A stretch of DNA of 64,000 nt, taken from the NCBI RefSeq assembly GCF_021390155.1, contig NZ_CP089985.1:2305001-2369000 (forward strand), written 5' to 3'. The DNA comes from Pseudomonas sp. HN11 (GTDB taxonomy: Bacteria; Pseudomonadota; Gammaproteobacteria; Pseudomonadales; Pseudomonadaceae). Position numbers and translations under genes: made by a program. Below the pieces are notes generated by a model, which was given only the letters and a program-made list of their open reading frames with translations, did no database searches and was not told the origin of the DNA. Positions 18,174 to 26,994 of this stretch are shown here, piece after piece. Numbering within the stretch: the stretch's first letter is position 1; every line of letters starts with the position of its first letter.

Positions 18174-19142
18174 ATGACCACTCAACACAATGTGCTGCCC
18201 AACGCGCGCAAGCCGCTTGACCTGCGCGCACTGCTGGACAACTGGGCGATGCTGCTGGCCGCCGTGAGCATCTTTTTGCTGTGCGCCTTGCTGATCGACA
18301 ACTTCCTCTCACCGCTGAACATGCGCGGCCTGGGCCTGGCGATTTCCACTGTGGGCATCGCCGCCTGCACCATGCTGTTCTGCCTGGCGTCGGGGCACTT
18401 TGACCTGTCGGTGGGCTCAGTCATCGCCTGCGCCGGTGTGGTGGCGGCGATTGTGATGCGCGACACCGACAGCGTCATGCTCGGCATCGGCGCCGCGCTG
18501 CTGATGGGCCTGATGGTGGGGCTGATCAACGGCATCGTCATCGCCAAGCTGCGGGTCAATGCGCTGATTACGACATTGGCGACCATGCAGATCGTGCGTG
18601 GCCTGGCGTACATCTTTGCCAACGGCAAGGCGGTGGGGGTGTCCCAGGACCAGTTCTTTATCTTCGGCAACGGCCAGTTGTTTGGCGTGCCGGTGCCGAT
18701 CCTGATCACCATCCTGTGCTTCCTGTTCTTTGGCTGGTTGCTCAACTACACCACCTACGGGCGCAACACCATGGCCATCGGCGGCAACCCGGAGGCGGCG
18801 TTGCTGGCCGGCGTGAACGTGGACCGCACCAAGATCCTGATCTTCGCCGTGCATGGGGTGATCGGGGCCTTGGCCGGGGTGATATTGGCGTCGCGCATGA
18901 CCTCGGGCCAGCCGATGATTGGCCAGGGGTTTGAGCTGACGGTGATTTCGGCCTGCGTGCTGGGCGGGGTGTCGTTGAGCGGCGGGGTAGGGATGATTCG
19001 GCACGTGATCGCCGGGGTGTTGATCCTGGCAATCATTGAAAACGCGATGAACCTGAAGAACATCGACACCTTCTACCAGTACGTGATCCGAGGCTCGATT
19101 TTGCTGCTGGCCGTGGTCATCGACCGCATGAAACAGCGCTGA
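18174..19142 (+). CDS. araH: L-arabinose ABC transporter, permease
   Basis: A 322-residue CUT2-type permease with about ten hydrophobic segments beginning near residue 22. Family markers include LASGHFDLSVGSVIACAGVVAA and GRNTMAIGGNPEAALLAGVNV, the cytoplasmic loop that contacts the ATPase. It lies nine bases after araG. A REP doublet follows the stop, marking the operon end. Confidence 0.95.
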   Translation: MTTQHNVLPNARKPLDLRALLDNWAMLLAAVSIFLLCALLIDNFLSPLNMRGLGLAISTVGIAACTMLFCLASGHFDLSVGSVIACAGVVAAIVMRDTDSVMLGIGAALLMGLMVGLINGIVIAKLRVNALITTLATMQIVRGLAYIFANGKAVGVSQDQFFIFGNGQLFGVPVPILITILCFLFFGWLLNYTTYGRNTMAIGGNPEAALLAGVNVDRTKILIFAVHGVIGALAGVILASRMTSGQPMIGQGFELTVISACVLGGVSLSGGVGMIRHVIAGVLILAIIENAMNLKNIDTFYQYVIRGSILLLAVVIDRMKQR

Positions 19143-19165
19143 GCCTTGCCATGTGAAGACTAAAT

Positions 19166-19252
19166 GTGGAAGCGGGCTTGCTCGCGAATACAGCGTGTCA
19201 GACCCGAATGAGTTGCCTGACGTGCCGCATTCGCGAGCAAGCCCGCTCCCAC
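19166..19252. repeat. REP doublet (REPIN) after araH
   Basis: Two REP copies face each other: 19166-19189 and 19229-19252, matching at 23 of 24 bases, with about 40 bases between them. They sit between the convergent araH and mutarotase genes and could fold into one long hairpin. Confidence 0.88.
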
Positions 19253-19255
19253 AGT

Positions 19256-20404
19256 TTAATCGGTGGTGAATTTGAAGATTGTGTTCTGGGTGTAGGTCTG
19301 CCCTGGATTCAAACGGGTCGAGGCAAACTTCGGCTGATTGGGCGCATCCGGAAAATGCTGGGTCTCCAGCGTGAACCCGCTCCAGTGCTGATAGGTCTTC
19401 CCAGCCTTGCCCTTAACCGACCCATCCAGGAAGTTGCTGGTATAAAACTGCACCCCAGGTTCCGTGGTAAACAGCTGCAAGCGCCGCCCCGAGTCAGGAT
19501 CATGCACTTCGGCGGCCAGCTGCTTCACATCACCCTTGGTATCCAGTGCCCAGTTGAAGTCAAACCCACCCTGTTTCGGCTCGGCAAACTTGAGTTGTGG
19601 GTGATCGTCCTTGATGTGCTGGCCGATCGGCGTGGGCTTGAGGAAGTCCATCGGCGTGCCTTTGACGGGGGCCAGTTCGCCGGTAGGGATCAACGTGGCA
19701 TTCACCGGCGTGTAATGGCTGGCGTGCAAGGTAGCGACTTGCTTGAGGATGTCGCCATTGCCCGCACCGGCCAGGTTGAAGTAGCTGTGGTTGGTGAGGT
19801 TGAGCACCGTGGGTTTGTCGGTGGTGGCCTTGTAGTCGATGTGCAATTCATTGTTGTCGTTTAGGCGATAGGTGACCTCGGTCTTCAGGTTGCCGGGGAA
19901 GCCCATTTCACCGTCGTTGGACAGGTAGGTGAGGGTCACGCCCACCGAGTCCTTGGCCTTGACCGGCGTGGCCTTCCACACGTGCTTGTCGAAGCCCTGG
20001 GCGCCGCCATGCAGCGAGTTGGGGCCGTCGTTGAGCGGGACTTGGTAGCGCTTGCCGTCGATTTCAAAGGCGCCGCCGGCCAGGCGATTGCCGAAGCGCC
20101 CGATGGTCGCGCCGAAGAATGCGGTGCCGCTTTGATAACCCTGTACGTCGTCGAAGCCCAGCACCACGTCTTCGGCCTTGCCGTGTTTGTCCGGCACTTT
20201 GAGCGACTGCAACACGCCGCCGTAGGTGATCACCGTGGCTTGCATGCCGTGGCTGTTACGCAGGATGTACTGTTCGACGGCGGTGCCGTCATTGGTTTTA
20301 CCAAAGGGTTTGTGCTCGCTGGTGAGGCCGGCGGCGTGGGCGCCTCCGCTGGCGATCAACATAGACATAGCGAGGCCGGACAGCAGGTATCGAGGGTGCT
20401 TCAT
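19256..20404 (-). CDS. galM: Aldose 1-epimerase (mutarotase), exported
   Basis: A 382-residue mutarotase. A signal peptide (about residues 1-24, ending GGAHA) puts it in the periplasm, unlike the cytosolic E. coli enzyme. The catalytic His is in LTNHSYFNLAG, the catalytic Glu in FTLETQHFPDAPN, and GATIGRFGNRLAGG is the substrate-loop signature. It interconverts alpha and beta sugar anomers, helping to supply the form taken by AraF. A Crc/Hfq motif stands before its ribosome site (AAAAGGAAG). It is divergent from the sugar dehydrogenase gene. Confidence 0.92.
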   Translation of the reverse strand: MKHPRYLLSGLAMSMLIASGGAHAAGLTSEHKPFGKTNDGTAVEQYILRNSHGMQATVITYGGVLQSLKVPDKHGKAEDVVLGFDDVQGYQSGTAFFGATIGRFGNRLAGGAFEIDGKRYQVPLNDGPNSLHGGAQGFDKHVWKATPVKAKDSVGVTLTYLSNDGEMGFPGNLKTEVTYRLNDNNELHIDYKATTDKPTVLNLTNHSYFNLAGAGNGDILKQVATLHASHYTPVNATLIPTGELAPVKGTPMDFLKPTPIGQHIKDDHPQLKFAEPKQGGFDFNWALDTKGDVKQLAAEVHDPDSGRRLQLFTTEPGVQFYTSNFLDGSVKGKAGKTYQHWSGFTLETQHFPDAPNQPKFASTRLNPGQTYTQNTIFKFTTD

Positions 20405-20418
20405 GGTCGAACTTCCTT

Positions 20419-20426
20419 TTGTTGTT
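20419..20426 (-). promoter_or_regulatory. Crc/Hfq motif before mutarotase gene
   Basis: On the minus strand AACAACAA is followed by AAGGAAG and then the ATG at 20404. Fits AAnAAnAA. Confidence 0.6.
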
Positions 20427-20541
20427 TTGAGTGGAATAGTTCTACTAATGTGCGATATTTTGTCAATTGAACAGCGAATTTATAGCCTTTAACGCCATTT
20501 TTGCAAAATAAAATAAGACTAATTAAGCGAGGCAAACTTTT

Positions 20542-21309
20542 ATGACTACCCAGCATGCCGTGTACCCCGACCTTGAAGGCAAGACGGTCCTGATCTCTGG
20601 AGGCGCTTCAGGCATTGGTGAATTCATGGTGCGTGCCTTCGCCGCCCAGGGCGCCAAGGTCGGTTTTGTCGACCGCGCGCAAAGTCAGGGCGAACGCCTG
20701 GCCGCGCTGCTGAGTTCGCGGGGGCACACCGTGGAATTCGTGAATTGCGATATCACCGATGAAATCGCCTACAAGGCCGCCATCGGGCGCTTCGAGCACT
20801 CACTGGGGCCGATCACTGTGCTGGTGAACAATGCCGCCAATGACGTGCGCCACAGCTTGGAAGAGGTCGACTCGGCAATGTTCGATCGGCTCATTTCCGT
20901 CAACCTCAAGCACGCCTTCTTCGCCGCCAAGGCGGTGGTACCGATGATGAAAAGCGCGGGCGGCGGGGCGATTATCAACCTCGGGTCCGTCGGCTGGATG
21001 ATGGCGTCCGCCGGCTACCCGGTGTACGCCGCCAGCAAAGCCGCCGCCCACGGCATGACCCGCGCCCTGGCACGGGAGTTGGGGCCGAGCCAGATCCGTG
21101 TGAATACGCTGGTGCCGGGCTGGGTGATGACGGAAAAACAACTGACAATGTGGGTCGACGATGCGGCCAAGGAGCTGATCAGCCGCAGCCAGTGCCTGCC
21201 AGGCAGTGTGCTGCCGGAACACATCGCCAATATGGCGTTGTTTCTCGCTTCCGATGCATCGGCGATGTGTTCGGCACAGAACTTTATTGTGGATGGCGGC
21301 TGGGTGTAG
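20542..21309 (+). CDS. SDR-family sugar 1-dehydrogenase (likely L-arabinose dehydrogenase)
   Basis: A 255-residue classical short-chain dehydrogenase. The cofactor motif is SGGASGIGEFM (TGxxxGIG type), NNAAND follows at about residue 93, and the catalytic Ser, Tyr and Lys are in NLGSVGWMM and YPVYAASKAA. An Asp (VDRA) after the second strand suggests NAD+ preference. In this cluster it is the only candidate for oxidation of the sugar to its lactone, so L-arabinose 1-dehydrogenase (or D-galactose/D-xylose dehydrogenase) is inferred. It is divergent from the mutarotase; the start has a GCGAGG site. Confidence 0.85.
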   Translation: MTTQHAVYPDLEGKTVLISGGASGIGEFMVRAFAAQGAKVGFVDRAQSQGERLAALLSSRGHTVEFVNCDITDEIAYKAAIGRFEHSLGPITVLVNNAANDVRHSLEEVDSAMFDRLISVNLKHAFFAAKAVVPMMKSAGGGAIINLGSVGWMMASAGYPVYAASKAAAHGMTRALARELGPSQIRVNTLVPGWVMTEKQLTMWVDDAAKELISRSQCLPGSVLPEHIANMALFLASDASAMCSAQNFIVDGGWV

Positions 21310-21315
21310 GTCCGC

Positions 21316-21912
21316 TTACTCGATCGGGTATTTCTTGAAGGCAGGATGCTGTTCCAGCCGCTCGGCGTGGCGTCTCAGGTTGGGAAACGCATCCGCCTTG
21401 ACCACTGACGCCACGGTGAATTGGCTGAACGACCAGGCCACCGCTGCCGTAATCGACGCCTGGGTCAGCACCTCACTCTCAGGCAGTTGCTTCTCCAGCA
21501 GCGAGTAGGCTGCGAGCAATTGACCGCTGACGCGATCCAGCCAGGGTGCATGCAGCTTTTCGGCCGGGCGTAGGTTGTGTTCGTAGACAATCTGCACACT
21601 TTTCTCGCAGGCTGCCAAGGCCAGGCCAAGGATGTGCAGGTCTTGGGCCCTTGCAGCGGGTTGCTGCGCGAGCAACTTTTTATCAGCCGGGGCCAGGGTT
21701 TCCAGGTAGTCCAGGATAAGGCTGGAGTCCATCAGCACGGTGCCATCATCCAGCACCAGGGTCGGGGCCTTGACCACGGGGTTGATCTGGGCGAACTCGT
21801 TGAAGGTGCGGAATACCGACAGGGGTTCATGCACAAAATTCACCTCGTACAGGTCCAGGCAAATCGCCACGCGGCGTACGTAAGGCGAGTCCAGCATGCC
21901 GATCAGTTTCAT
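21316..21912 (-). CDS. Glutathione S-transferase family protein
   Basis: A 198-residue GST from the ATG at 21912, which has a clear GGAGG site. The N-terminal thioredoxin fold has the active-site region LIGMLDSPYVRRVAI, the cis-Pro in VVKAPTLVL, and the glutathione-binding MDSSLILDYLE. The C-terminal helical domain includes SITAAVAWSF at the place of the usual N-capping motif. Substrate unknown. It is convergent with the SDR gene, with only six bases between the stops. Confidence 0.9.
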   Translation of the reverse strand: MKLIGMLDSPYVRRVAICLDLYEVNFVHEPLSVFRTFNEFAQINPVVKAPTLVLDDGTVLMDSSLILDYLETLAPADKKLLAQQPAARAQDLHILGLALAACEKSVQIVYEHNLRPAEKLHAPWLDRVSGQLLAAYSLLEKQLPESEVLTQASITAAVAWSFSQFTVASVVKADAFPNLRRHAERLEQHPAFKKYPIE

Positions 21913-21992
21913 GAAGCCTCCATTGCTTTCAAGGTGATGGCTCAAGAGAGTAAGGGCACAGGATCGGCGTGTGCAATGGCCTGTCGCATAGT

Positions 21993-22994
21993 TTATGCCG
22001 GGCTTCGGTTGCCATGCCGGCTGGCGCCAGGTGGCTGGCCGGTAATGCGCTTGAACGCGCGGCTGAATGCCGCCTGGGAGGTATAGCCCAGGCGCAGCGC
22101 GACTTCTTCAATGGGCAACCGCTCCAGGGTCAGCCATTGGCTGGCCAGGCGCATGCGCAGTTCGGTCACGTAGCGCAGTGGCGGGATGCCCAGGGTGGCC
22201 TGGAAGCGTTCGGCGAACACCGAGCGGGAGGTATGGCAGTGCGCGGCCAATTCGGCCACGCTCCAATTGCGTCCAGGTTGCTGGTGCAGGGCGAGCAGGG
22301 CACCGGCCAGCCGTGCGTCGCGCAACGCCGCCACCAACCCCGACGCGTTGCCGCAGGCGCATTCCACCCAGCCCCGCACGATCATGGCGGCCACCACATC
22401 GGCCAGGCGCGCGAGGATGCCGGAGTAGCCGACGCGAGCGGCGCTGACTTCGCGTTCCATCACCGCCAGGATCGGCATCAGGCCGGGGTAACGCTGGCCC
22501 TGGGCATCGATCAGCATCAAGGCCGGCATCAGGCTGCCGAGCCCCTGGATACTGCCAAGTTCGAACGCCATACAGGCGCTGAACAACAAGGTTCTGGGCG
22601 GCGTGTCGGGCGAGGCATCCACGGCGCATACGGTGTCGCCCAGCGGGGTGGCATCAAAGCCGTTGATGTCCTGCACGGGCCTGTCCGCAGTGGATGACAG
22701 CGCATGGGCGCCGCCGTGGGAGATGAATACGGCATTGCCCGCCGACAACGCGAACAGGCTGCCGTCGTCGGTACGCAAGGTGGCCGTCCCGGCGGCGAGG
22801 AAGTGAAAGTAGGCATGCCCGGGTTTGGCATCAAAGCCCATGCCGAAGCTCGGTCCGGCCTGGATGCGCCGGTACTGCACCCCGCGCAGGCGCATGCCAC
22901 GCAGCAGCTCGTCGATGAGGTCGGAGGACAGGTTGAGCGGGGCGGCTGCGATCATGTTCGGGGTTTCGGTCAAAAACTCAAGGGTTTGCATCAT
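21993..22994 (-). CDS. AraC-family regulator with cupin domain
   Basis: A 333-residue regulator. Residues about 15-200 form the cupin-type sensor (AraC_binding 6), with GMGFDAKPGHAYFHFLAAG and HGGAHALS. The C-terminal double helix-turn-helix (about 230-325) has WSVAELAAHCHTSRSVFAERF and LRLGYTSQAAFSRAFKRITG. It is divergent from an MFS efflux-type gene 61 bases away and probably controls it. Two adjacent ATGs (22994 and 22991) can start it, and a start at MIAAAPL is also possible. Confidence 0.92.
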   Translation of the reverse strand: MMQTLEFLTETPNMIAAAPLNLSSDLIDELLRGMRLRGVQYRRIQAGPSFGMGFDAKPGHAYFHFLAAGTATLRTDDGSLFALSAGNAVFISHGGAHALSSTADRPVQDINGFDATPLGDTVCAVDASPDTPPRTLLFSACMAFELGSIQGLGSLMPALMLIDAQGQRYPGLMPILAVMEREVSAARVGYSGILARLADVVAAMIVRGWVECACGNASGLVAALRDARLAGALLALHQQPGRNWSVAELAAHCHTSRSVFAERFQATLGIPPLRYVTELRMRLASQWLTLERLPIEEVALRLGYTSQAAFSRAFKRITGQPPGASRHGNRSPA

Positions 22995-23055
22995 AGATCA
23001 TCCGGATTGGCGAACCTAGACTGACCGTCGCGTTAATTACCGAGGATGTCGTGTG

Positions 23056-24279
23056 ATGAATGATTGTGTAGCCCAAGCCGCTCACCCTGCCCAAGTGGAG
23101 CCCGATGCGCCCGCCTGGATGGCGGTGTTCTCCCTGGCCATGGGGGTGTTCGGGTTGTTGACGGCGGAGTACCTGCCGGCCAGCTTGTTGACGCCAATGG
23201 CGATGGACCTGGGGGTGTCCGAGGCCTTGGCAGGTCAGGCCGTGACCGTCACGGCAGTGGTGGCGCTGTTCGCCGGGCTGCTGGTGCCTGGCCTGACGCG
23301 TGGAGTCGACCGGCGCGTGGTGTTGCTGGGATTCTCCCTGCTGATGATTGCGTCCAACCTGTTGGTGGCGTTTTCTTCCAGCCTGGCGGTGCTGCTGTTG
23401 ATGCGCATCCTGCTGGGGGTCGCCCTGGGTGGTTTCTGGAGCATGGCGGCGGCGGTGGCGATGCGCCTGGTGCCAGCGGCGCTGCTGCCCCGTGCGCTGT
23501 CGATCATTTTCAGTGGCATTGCGGTGGGCACGGTGGTTGCCGTGCCGCTGGGCAGCTACCTCGGCGGTATGTACGGCTGGCGTAGTGCGTTTGTGGCTGC
23601 TGCCGCTGTCGGTGGGGTCACGCTGGCGTTCCAGCTGTTCACGCTGCCTCGCCTGGCCCCTACGGGCACCGCACGCTTGCGCACGATATTGGATGTGCTG
23701 CTGCGCCCTGGCATCGCGATCGGTATGTTTGGCTGTGTGCTGGTCCACACCGGGCACTTCGCGCTGTTCACCTACATCCGGCCTTTTCTGGAAAGCACCA
23801 CGGGCGTGGGTACCGAAGGGCTGGCCTTGATGCTGCTGGGGTTCGGTGCAGCCAACTTCGTCGGCACGCTGCTGGCCGGTTGGATGCTGGTGCGTTATCC
23901 GCGCGGCACCTTGGTGCTGATGCCGGTATTGGTGGGCGTCGCGGCACTGGCCCTGGTGTTGCTGCCGGCCTCGCTGCCAGGCCAGGCTTTGCTGTTGGCG
24001 CTATGGGGCATGGCGTTTGGCGGGGTACCCGTGGCGTGGTCGAACTGGGTGGCCCGCGCCGTGCCGGATCAAGCTGAAAGTGCCGGTGGCATGGTGGTGG
24101 CGTCCGTGCAATCGGCCATTGCGGCGGGGGCGGCCGGTGGGGGCGCGATGTTCAGTCTCAGTGGCATCGGCGGAGTGTTTATAGGCGCGGGTGTGTTGAT
24201 GTTGCTGGCGGCGCTGTTGATTGCGCTGCGGGTACATGTGCCGCGCAATGGCGCCGTTGGCATACCGCTGCATCTTTGA
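23056..24279 (+). CDS. MFS transporter (drug/arabinose-efflux DHA1 type)
   Basis: A 407-residue 12-helix carrier of the AraJ/YdhP type. The N-terminal helix pattern FGLLTAEYLPASLLTPMA and the motif GLTRGVDRRVVLL (loop 2-3) are typical, as is PLGSYLGGMYGWRSAF in helix 5 of proton antiporters. It probably exports a small compound or drug. The ATG at 23056 follows GAGGA by nine bases; a GTG one codon before is in frame. Control by the divergent AraC-type regulator is inferred. Confidence 0.9.
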   Translation: MNDCVAQAAHPAQVEPDAPAWMAVFSLAMGVFGLLTAEYLPASLLTPMAMDLGVSEALAGQAVTVTAVVALFAGLLVPGLTRGVDRRVVLLGFSLLMIASNLLVAFSSSLAVLLLMRILLGVALGGFWSMAAAVAMRLVPAALLPRALSIIFSGIAVGTVVAVPLGSYLGGMYGWRSAFVAAAAVGGVTLAFQLFTLPRLAPTGTARLRTILDVLLRPGIAIGMFGCVLVHTGHFALFTYIRPFLESTTGVGTEGLALMLLGFGAANFVGTLLAGWMLVRYPRGTLVLMPVLVGVAALALVLLPASLPGQALLLALWGMAFGGVPVAWSNWVARAVPDQAESAGGMVVASVQSAIAAGAAGGGAMFSLSGIGGVFIGAGVLMLLAALLIALRVHVPRNGAVGIPLHL

Positions 24280-24382
24280 ACCGGCGTTGGATAGTGGCCG
24301 GCATTCACTGTGTGACGGGCCACCAACCTTTGGTTTAGTCTGGAGCGCTTCGCAGATCGCAAACGCCTCTGGAGCAGTCAGC

Positions 24383-25216
24383 ATGACCGATTACGTACCC
24401 CCGAAAGTGTGGACCTGGGACACTGAAAATGGCGGCACCTTCGCTAGCATCAACCGACCGATTGCCGGCGCGACCCACGAAAAAGAGTTGCCGGTGGGCA
24501 ATCACCCGCTGCAGCTGTATTCCCTGGCCACGCCTAACGGTCAGAAGGTCACCATCCTGCTCGAAGAGCTGCTGGCCCTGGGGCACCGCGGTGCGGAATA
24601 CGACGCCTGGCTGATCAAGATCGGTGACGGCGACCAGTTCGGCAGCGGGTTTGTTGGGGTCAACCCCAACTCGAAGATCCCGGCTCTGCTGGACCGCAGC
24701 GGCGCCACGCCGATTCGAGTGTTCGAGTCGGGGGCGATTCTGCAGTACCTGGCCGAGAAGTTCGGTGCGTTCTTTCCCACTGAGCCTGCGGCCCGCGCGG
24801 AGTGCCTGTCGTGGCTGTTCTGGCAGATGGGCAGCGCGCCGTACCTGGGCGGTGGTTTCGGGCATTTTTATGCCTATGCGCCGAACAAGATGGAGTACGC
24901 GATCAACCGCTTTGCCATGGAGACCAAGCGACAGCTCGACGTTCTCGACCAGCGCTTGGCGGTGAGCGAGTACATTGCGGGTGATGAATACACCATCGCC
25001 GATATCGCCATCTGGCCGTGGTATGGCGGGTTGGTCAAAGGCCGTTTGTATGGCGCGGCGGAGTTCTTGTCGGTGCATGAGTACAAGCACGTGTTGCGTT
25101 GGGCTGAGGCGATTGAAGCGCGGCCGGCGGTGCAACGGGGGCGGCGGGTGAACCGGGTGTCCGGTGAGCCCCATGAGCAGTTGGCCGAGCGGCATAGCGC
25201 CAGCGACCTGGACTAA
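24383..25216 (+). CDS. YghU-like glutathione transferase / disulfide-bond reductase
   Basis: A 277-residue Nu-class GST close to E. coli YghU. The start MTDYVPPKVWTWDTENGGTFASINRPIAG and PLQLYSLATPNGQKVTILLEEL, NPNSKIPAL and RVFESGAILQYLAEKFG are family hallmarks. The active-site Thr/Asn are in SLATPNGQK. Members bind two glutathiones and reduce disulfides. The ATG at 24383 follows TGGAGCAG. A longer frame from 24221 is rejected because it runs into the upstream MFS gene. Confidence 0.93.
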   Translation: MTDYVPPKVWTWDTENGGTFASINRPIAGATHEKELPVGNHPLQLYSLATPNGQKVTILLEELLALGHRGAEYDAWLIKIGDGDQFGSGFVGVNPNSKIPALLDRSGATPIRVFESGAILQYLAEKFGAFFPTEPAARAECLSWLFWQMGSAPYLGGGFGHFYAYAPNKMEYAINRFAMETKRQLDVLDQRLAVSEYIAGDEYTIADIAIWPWYGGLVKGRLYGAAEFLSVHEYKHVLRWAEAIEARPAVQRGRRVNRVSGEPHEQLAERHSASDLD

Positions 25217-25219
25217 AGG

Positions 25220-25252
25220 TGTGGGCGCGAGCAAGCCCGCGCCCACATTTTT
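25220..25252. terminator. REP-like hairpin with T run between convergent genes
   Basis: Arms around GCAA form a 12-base GC-rich stem (25220-25247) followed by TTTTT on the plus strand. It lies four bases after the GST stop and before the end of the binding-protein gene. It resembles a REP sequence and probably ends transcription from the GST side. Confidence 0.75.
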
Positions 25253-25269
25253 GGATTTGTGCACCCAGT

Positions 25270-26196
25270 TTATTTGTAGCGCTGCTCGAACACCGCCACC
25301 TGTTCCGGCTTGATCATTTCAAACGGCACCCACACCTCCGGTTCAATCGCCTCACCCTTGATCATCCGCACCGCCGCCTGCATCGCCTGGGTCGCCTGGG
25401 CCTTCGGGTCCTGGAACACTGACGCCGTCAGCAACCCCCGTTTGATCGCCGCCAACCCATCGGGCAAGCCATCGATACCCACAATTGCCACATCGCCTTT
25501 GGCTTTACCCGCTTGCTGCAACGCCATAGCAGCACCTATCGCCATTTCATCGTTATTGGCCACGATGGCATCGAACTGCGTGCCCGCCAGCAGCCAGTTG
25601 CTGGTCAGGTCCATGCCTTTGCTGCGTTGCCATTCGGCGCTTTGCTGCTCGACGACTTTGATACCGGGAAAGTCCTTGAGCACCTGTTTGACGCCTTCGG
25701 TGCGGTCATGGGTGGCGTTCTGCGCGAGGTCGCCCATGATGATCGCCACATTGCCCTTGCCCCCGAGTTTTTCCGCCAGGTAGCGCATCTGCAATTGCCC
25801 GGCTTCGATGTCGTTGGAGGCCACGGTGACCACGCCCTTGGGCAGAGTGCGTTCGTCCGGGTGACGGTTGACGTAGACCAGTGGTGTCTTGGCTGCCACT
25901 GCGGCGCGGGTCATGTTGGCGGTGGCGGCGGTGTCCACCGGCAGCACGATCACCGCGTCGACTTTCTGGTTGAGAAAGCCTTCGACCTGATTGAGTTGGC
26001 GCACCACGTCGCCTTGGGCGTCTTCGAACTGGATCTGCACGTCCTGCTGTTTGGCGGCGGCTTCCAGGCCGGTGCGTACGTAGGTCATGAAGTTATCGTC
26101 GACCCGGGCAATGCTCACGCCGATGCGATAGGCGGCGAAGGTCCATTGGCTGAACAACAGCAACACCGTGGCAGCAACCACTGAGTAGCGATTCAT
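25270..26196 (-). CDS. Periplasmic sugar-binding protein (RbsB/MocB-like)
   Basis: A 308-residue type I periplasmic binding protein of the ribose/inositol group. It has a signal peptide (about 1-21, ending TFAA) and family blocks such as VDAVIVLPVDTAATANMTRAA, GDLAQNATHDRTEGVKQVL and AIVANNDEMAIGAAMALQQAG. It binds a sugar or cyclitol in the periplasm. No ATPase or permease gene is nearby, so it must use a transporter coded elsewhere; rhizobial mocB is likewise found alone with catabolic genes. It is last in the operon with the isomerase-like and dehydrogenase genes. SD AAAAGGATC; a Crc/Hfq motif overlaps the upstream stop codon. Confidence 0.9.
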   Translation of the reverse strand: MNRYSVVAATVLLLFSQWTFAAYRIGVSIARVDDNFMTYVRTGLEAAAKQQDVQIQFEDAQGDVVRQLNQVEGFLNQKVDAVIVLPVDTAATANMTRAAVAAKTPLVYVNRHPDERTLPKGVVTVASNDIEAGQLQMRYLAEKLGGKGNVAIIMGDLAQNATHDRTEGVKQVLKDFPGIKVVEQQSAEWQRSKGMDLTSNWLLAGTQFDAIVANNDEMAIGAAMALQQAGKAKGDVAIVGIDGLPDGLAAIKRGLLTASVFQDPKAQATQAMQAAVRMIKGEAIEPEVWVPFEMIKPEQVAVFEQRYK

Positions 26197-26208
26197 AAGG
26201 GGATCCTT

Positions 26209-26216
26209 TTATTGTT
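26209..26216 (-). promoter_or_regulatory. Crc/Hfq motif before binding-protein gene
   Basis: Minus-strand AACAATAA fits AAnAAnAA, overlaps the stop codon of the preceding gene and is next to the AAAGGA ribosome site. Confidence 0.6.
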
Positions 26217-26994
26217 ATAGGGTGAATGCCTGGCGGAAACGCTCCAGGGCCAGCTCGCTGTCGCCGCTGGCCCAGCCTTCCAGACCGACCACGCCGCTGT
26301 AGCCCATGGCGTGCAAGGCCCTGGCGATGGCCGGGTAGTGGATTTCACCGGTGCCGGGCTCCTTGCGACCTGGCACATCGGCCACTTGGATCTCACCGAT
26401 GGCGCTGCCGGCGCGCTGGATCAGTTCGATCAAATTCCCTTCACCGATCTGCGCGTGGTACAGGTCCAGATTCATCTTCAGGTGCGGGCTGCCCACGGCC
26501 TCGATCAGCGCCAGGGTGTCGTCGGCGCGGGCGAACGGCGTACCGGGATGATCAACGTCCGTATTGAGGTTTTCCAGCAGGAACACACGGCCGGCGTCTT
26601 CACCCAAACGGGCGATTTTTTCCAGGGTCTTGCACGCGCTCAGCCACATGCGGCCGGTGGTCTGGCTCACGGGGTGCACGGGCAGGCCGCCTTCACCCAG
26701 GCCGGTGCCGTGCAAGTTGAGGCTGGGGCAATTCAGTTGTTCGGCTACCCCCAAGGATTCGCGGGCGCTGTCGAGTAACTGACGGATGCCGTCGGGGTCG
26801 GTGAGGGTGCCGCTGATGTAGCCGGTCATGGAGGTGAAGTCGGCGCCGGTGGCGGTCAGCGCAGCGATGTCCTTGTCTGTCCAGTTCCAGATTTCGGCGC
26901 TGAACCCCAGCGCGTGAATACGCTTCACGCGCTCGATGAAGGGTAGTTCGAGAAATACCATCTCTGCGCTGATGGCCAGCTTGAACGGGCTCAT
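26215..26994 (-). CDS. TIM-barrel isomerase, hydroxypyruvate-isomerase/MocC-like
   Basis: A 259-residue xylose-isomerase-like TIM barrel. Metal-ligand positions expected for the family are visible: Glu in FLLENLNTDVDHPG, Asp/His in MNLDLYHAQIGEGNL, His-free QVADVPGRKEPGTGEI, and Glu in VVGLEGWASGD. Closest families are hydroxypyruvate isomerase and inosose dehydratase/isomerase (IolE, IolI, MocC). It is co-transcribed with the dehydrogenase (ATGA overlap), so a role on a keto-inositol or a keto-sugar is likely. The substrate cannot be read from sequence. Confidence 0.85.
   Translation of the reverse strand: MSPFKLAISAEMVFLELPFIERVKRIHALGFSAEIWNWTDKDIAALTATGADFTSMTGYISGTLTDPDGIRQLLDSARESLGVAEQLNCPSLNLHGTGLGEGGLPVHPVSQTTGRMWLSACKTLEKIARLGEDAGRVFLLENLNTDVDHPGTPFARADDTLALIEAVGSPHLKMNLDLYHAQIGEGNLIELIQRAGSAIGEIQVADVPGRKEPGTGEIHYPAIARALHAMGYSGVVGLEGWASGDSELALERFRQAFTL

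Noticed and set aside
20405..20541. GntR operator or Crc motif before the SDR gene (AAAATAAAATAAGACTAA)
   Set aside because: It has only a GACTA half-site and no exact AAnAAnAA match; too weak to call.
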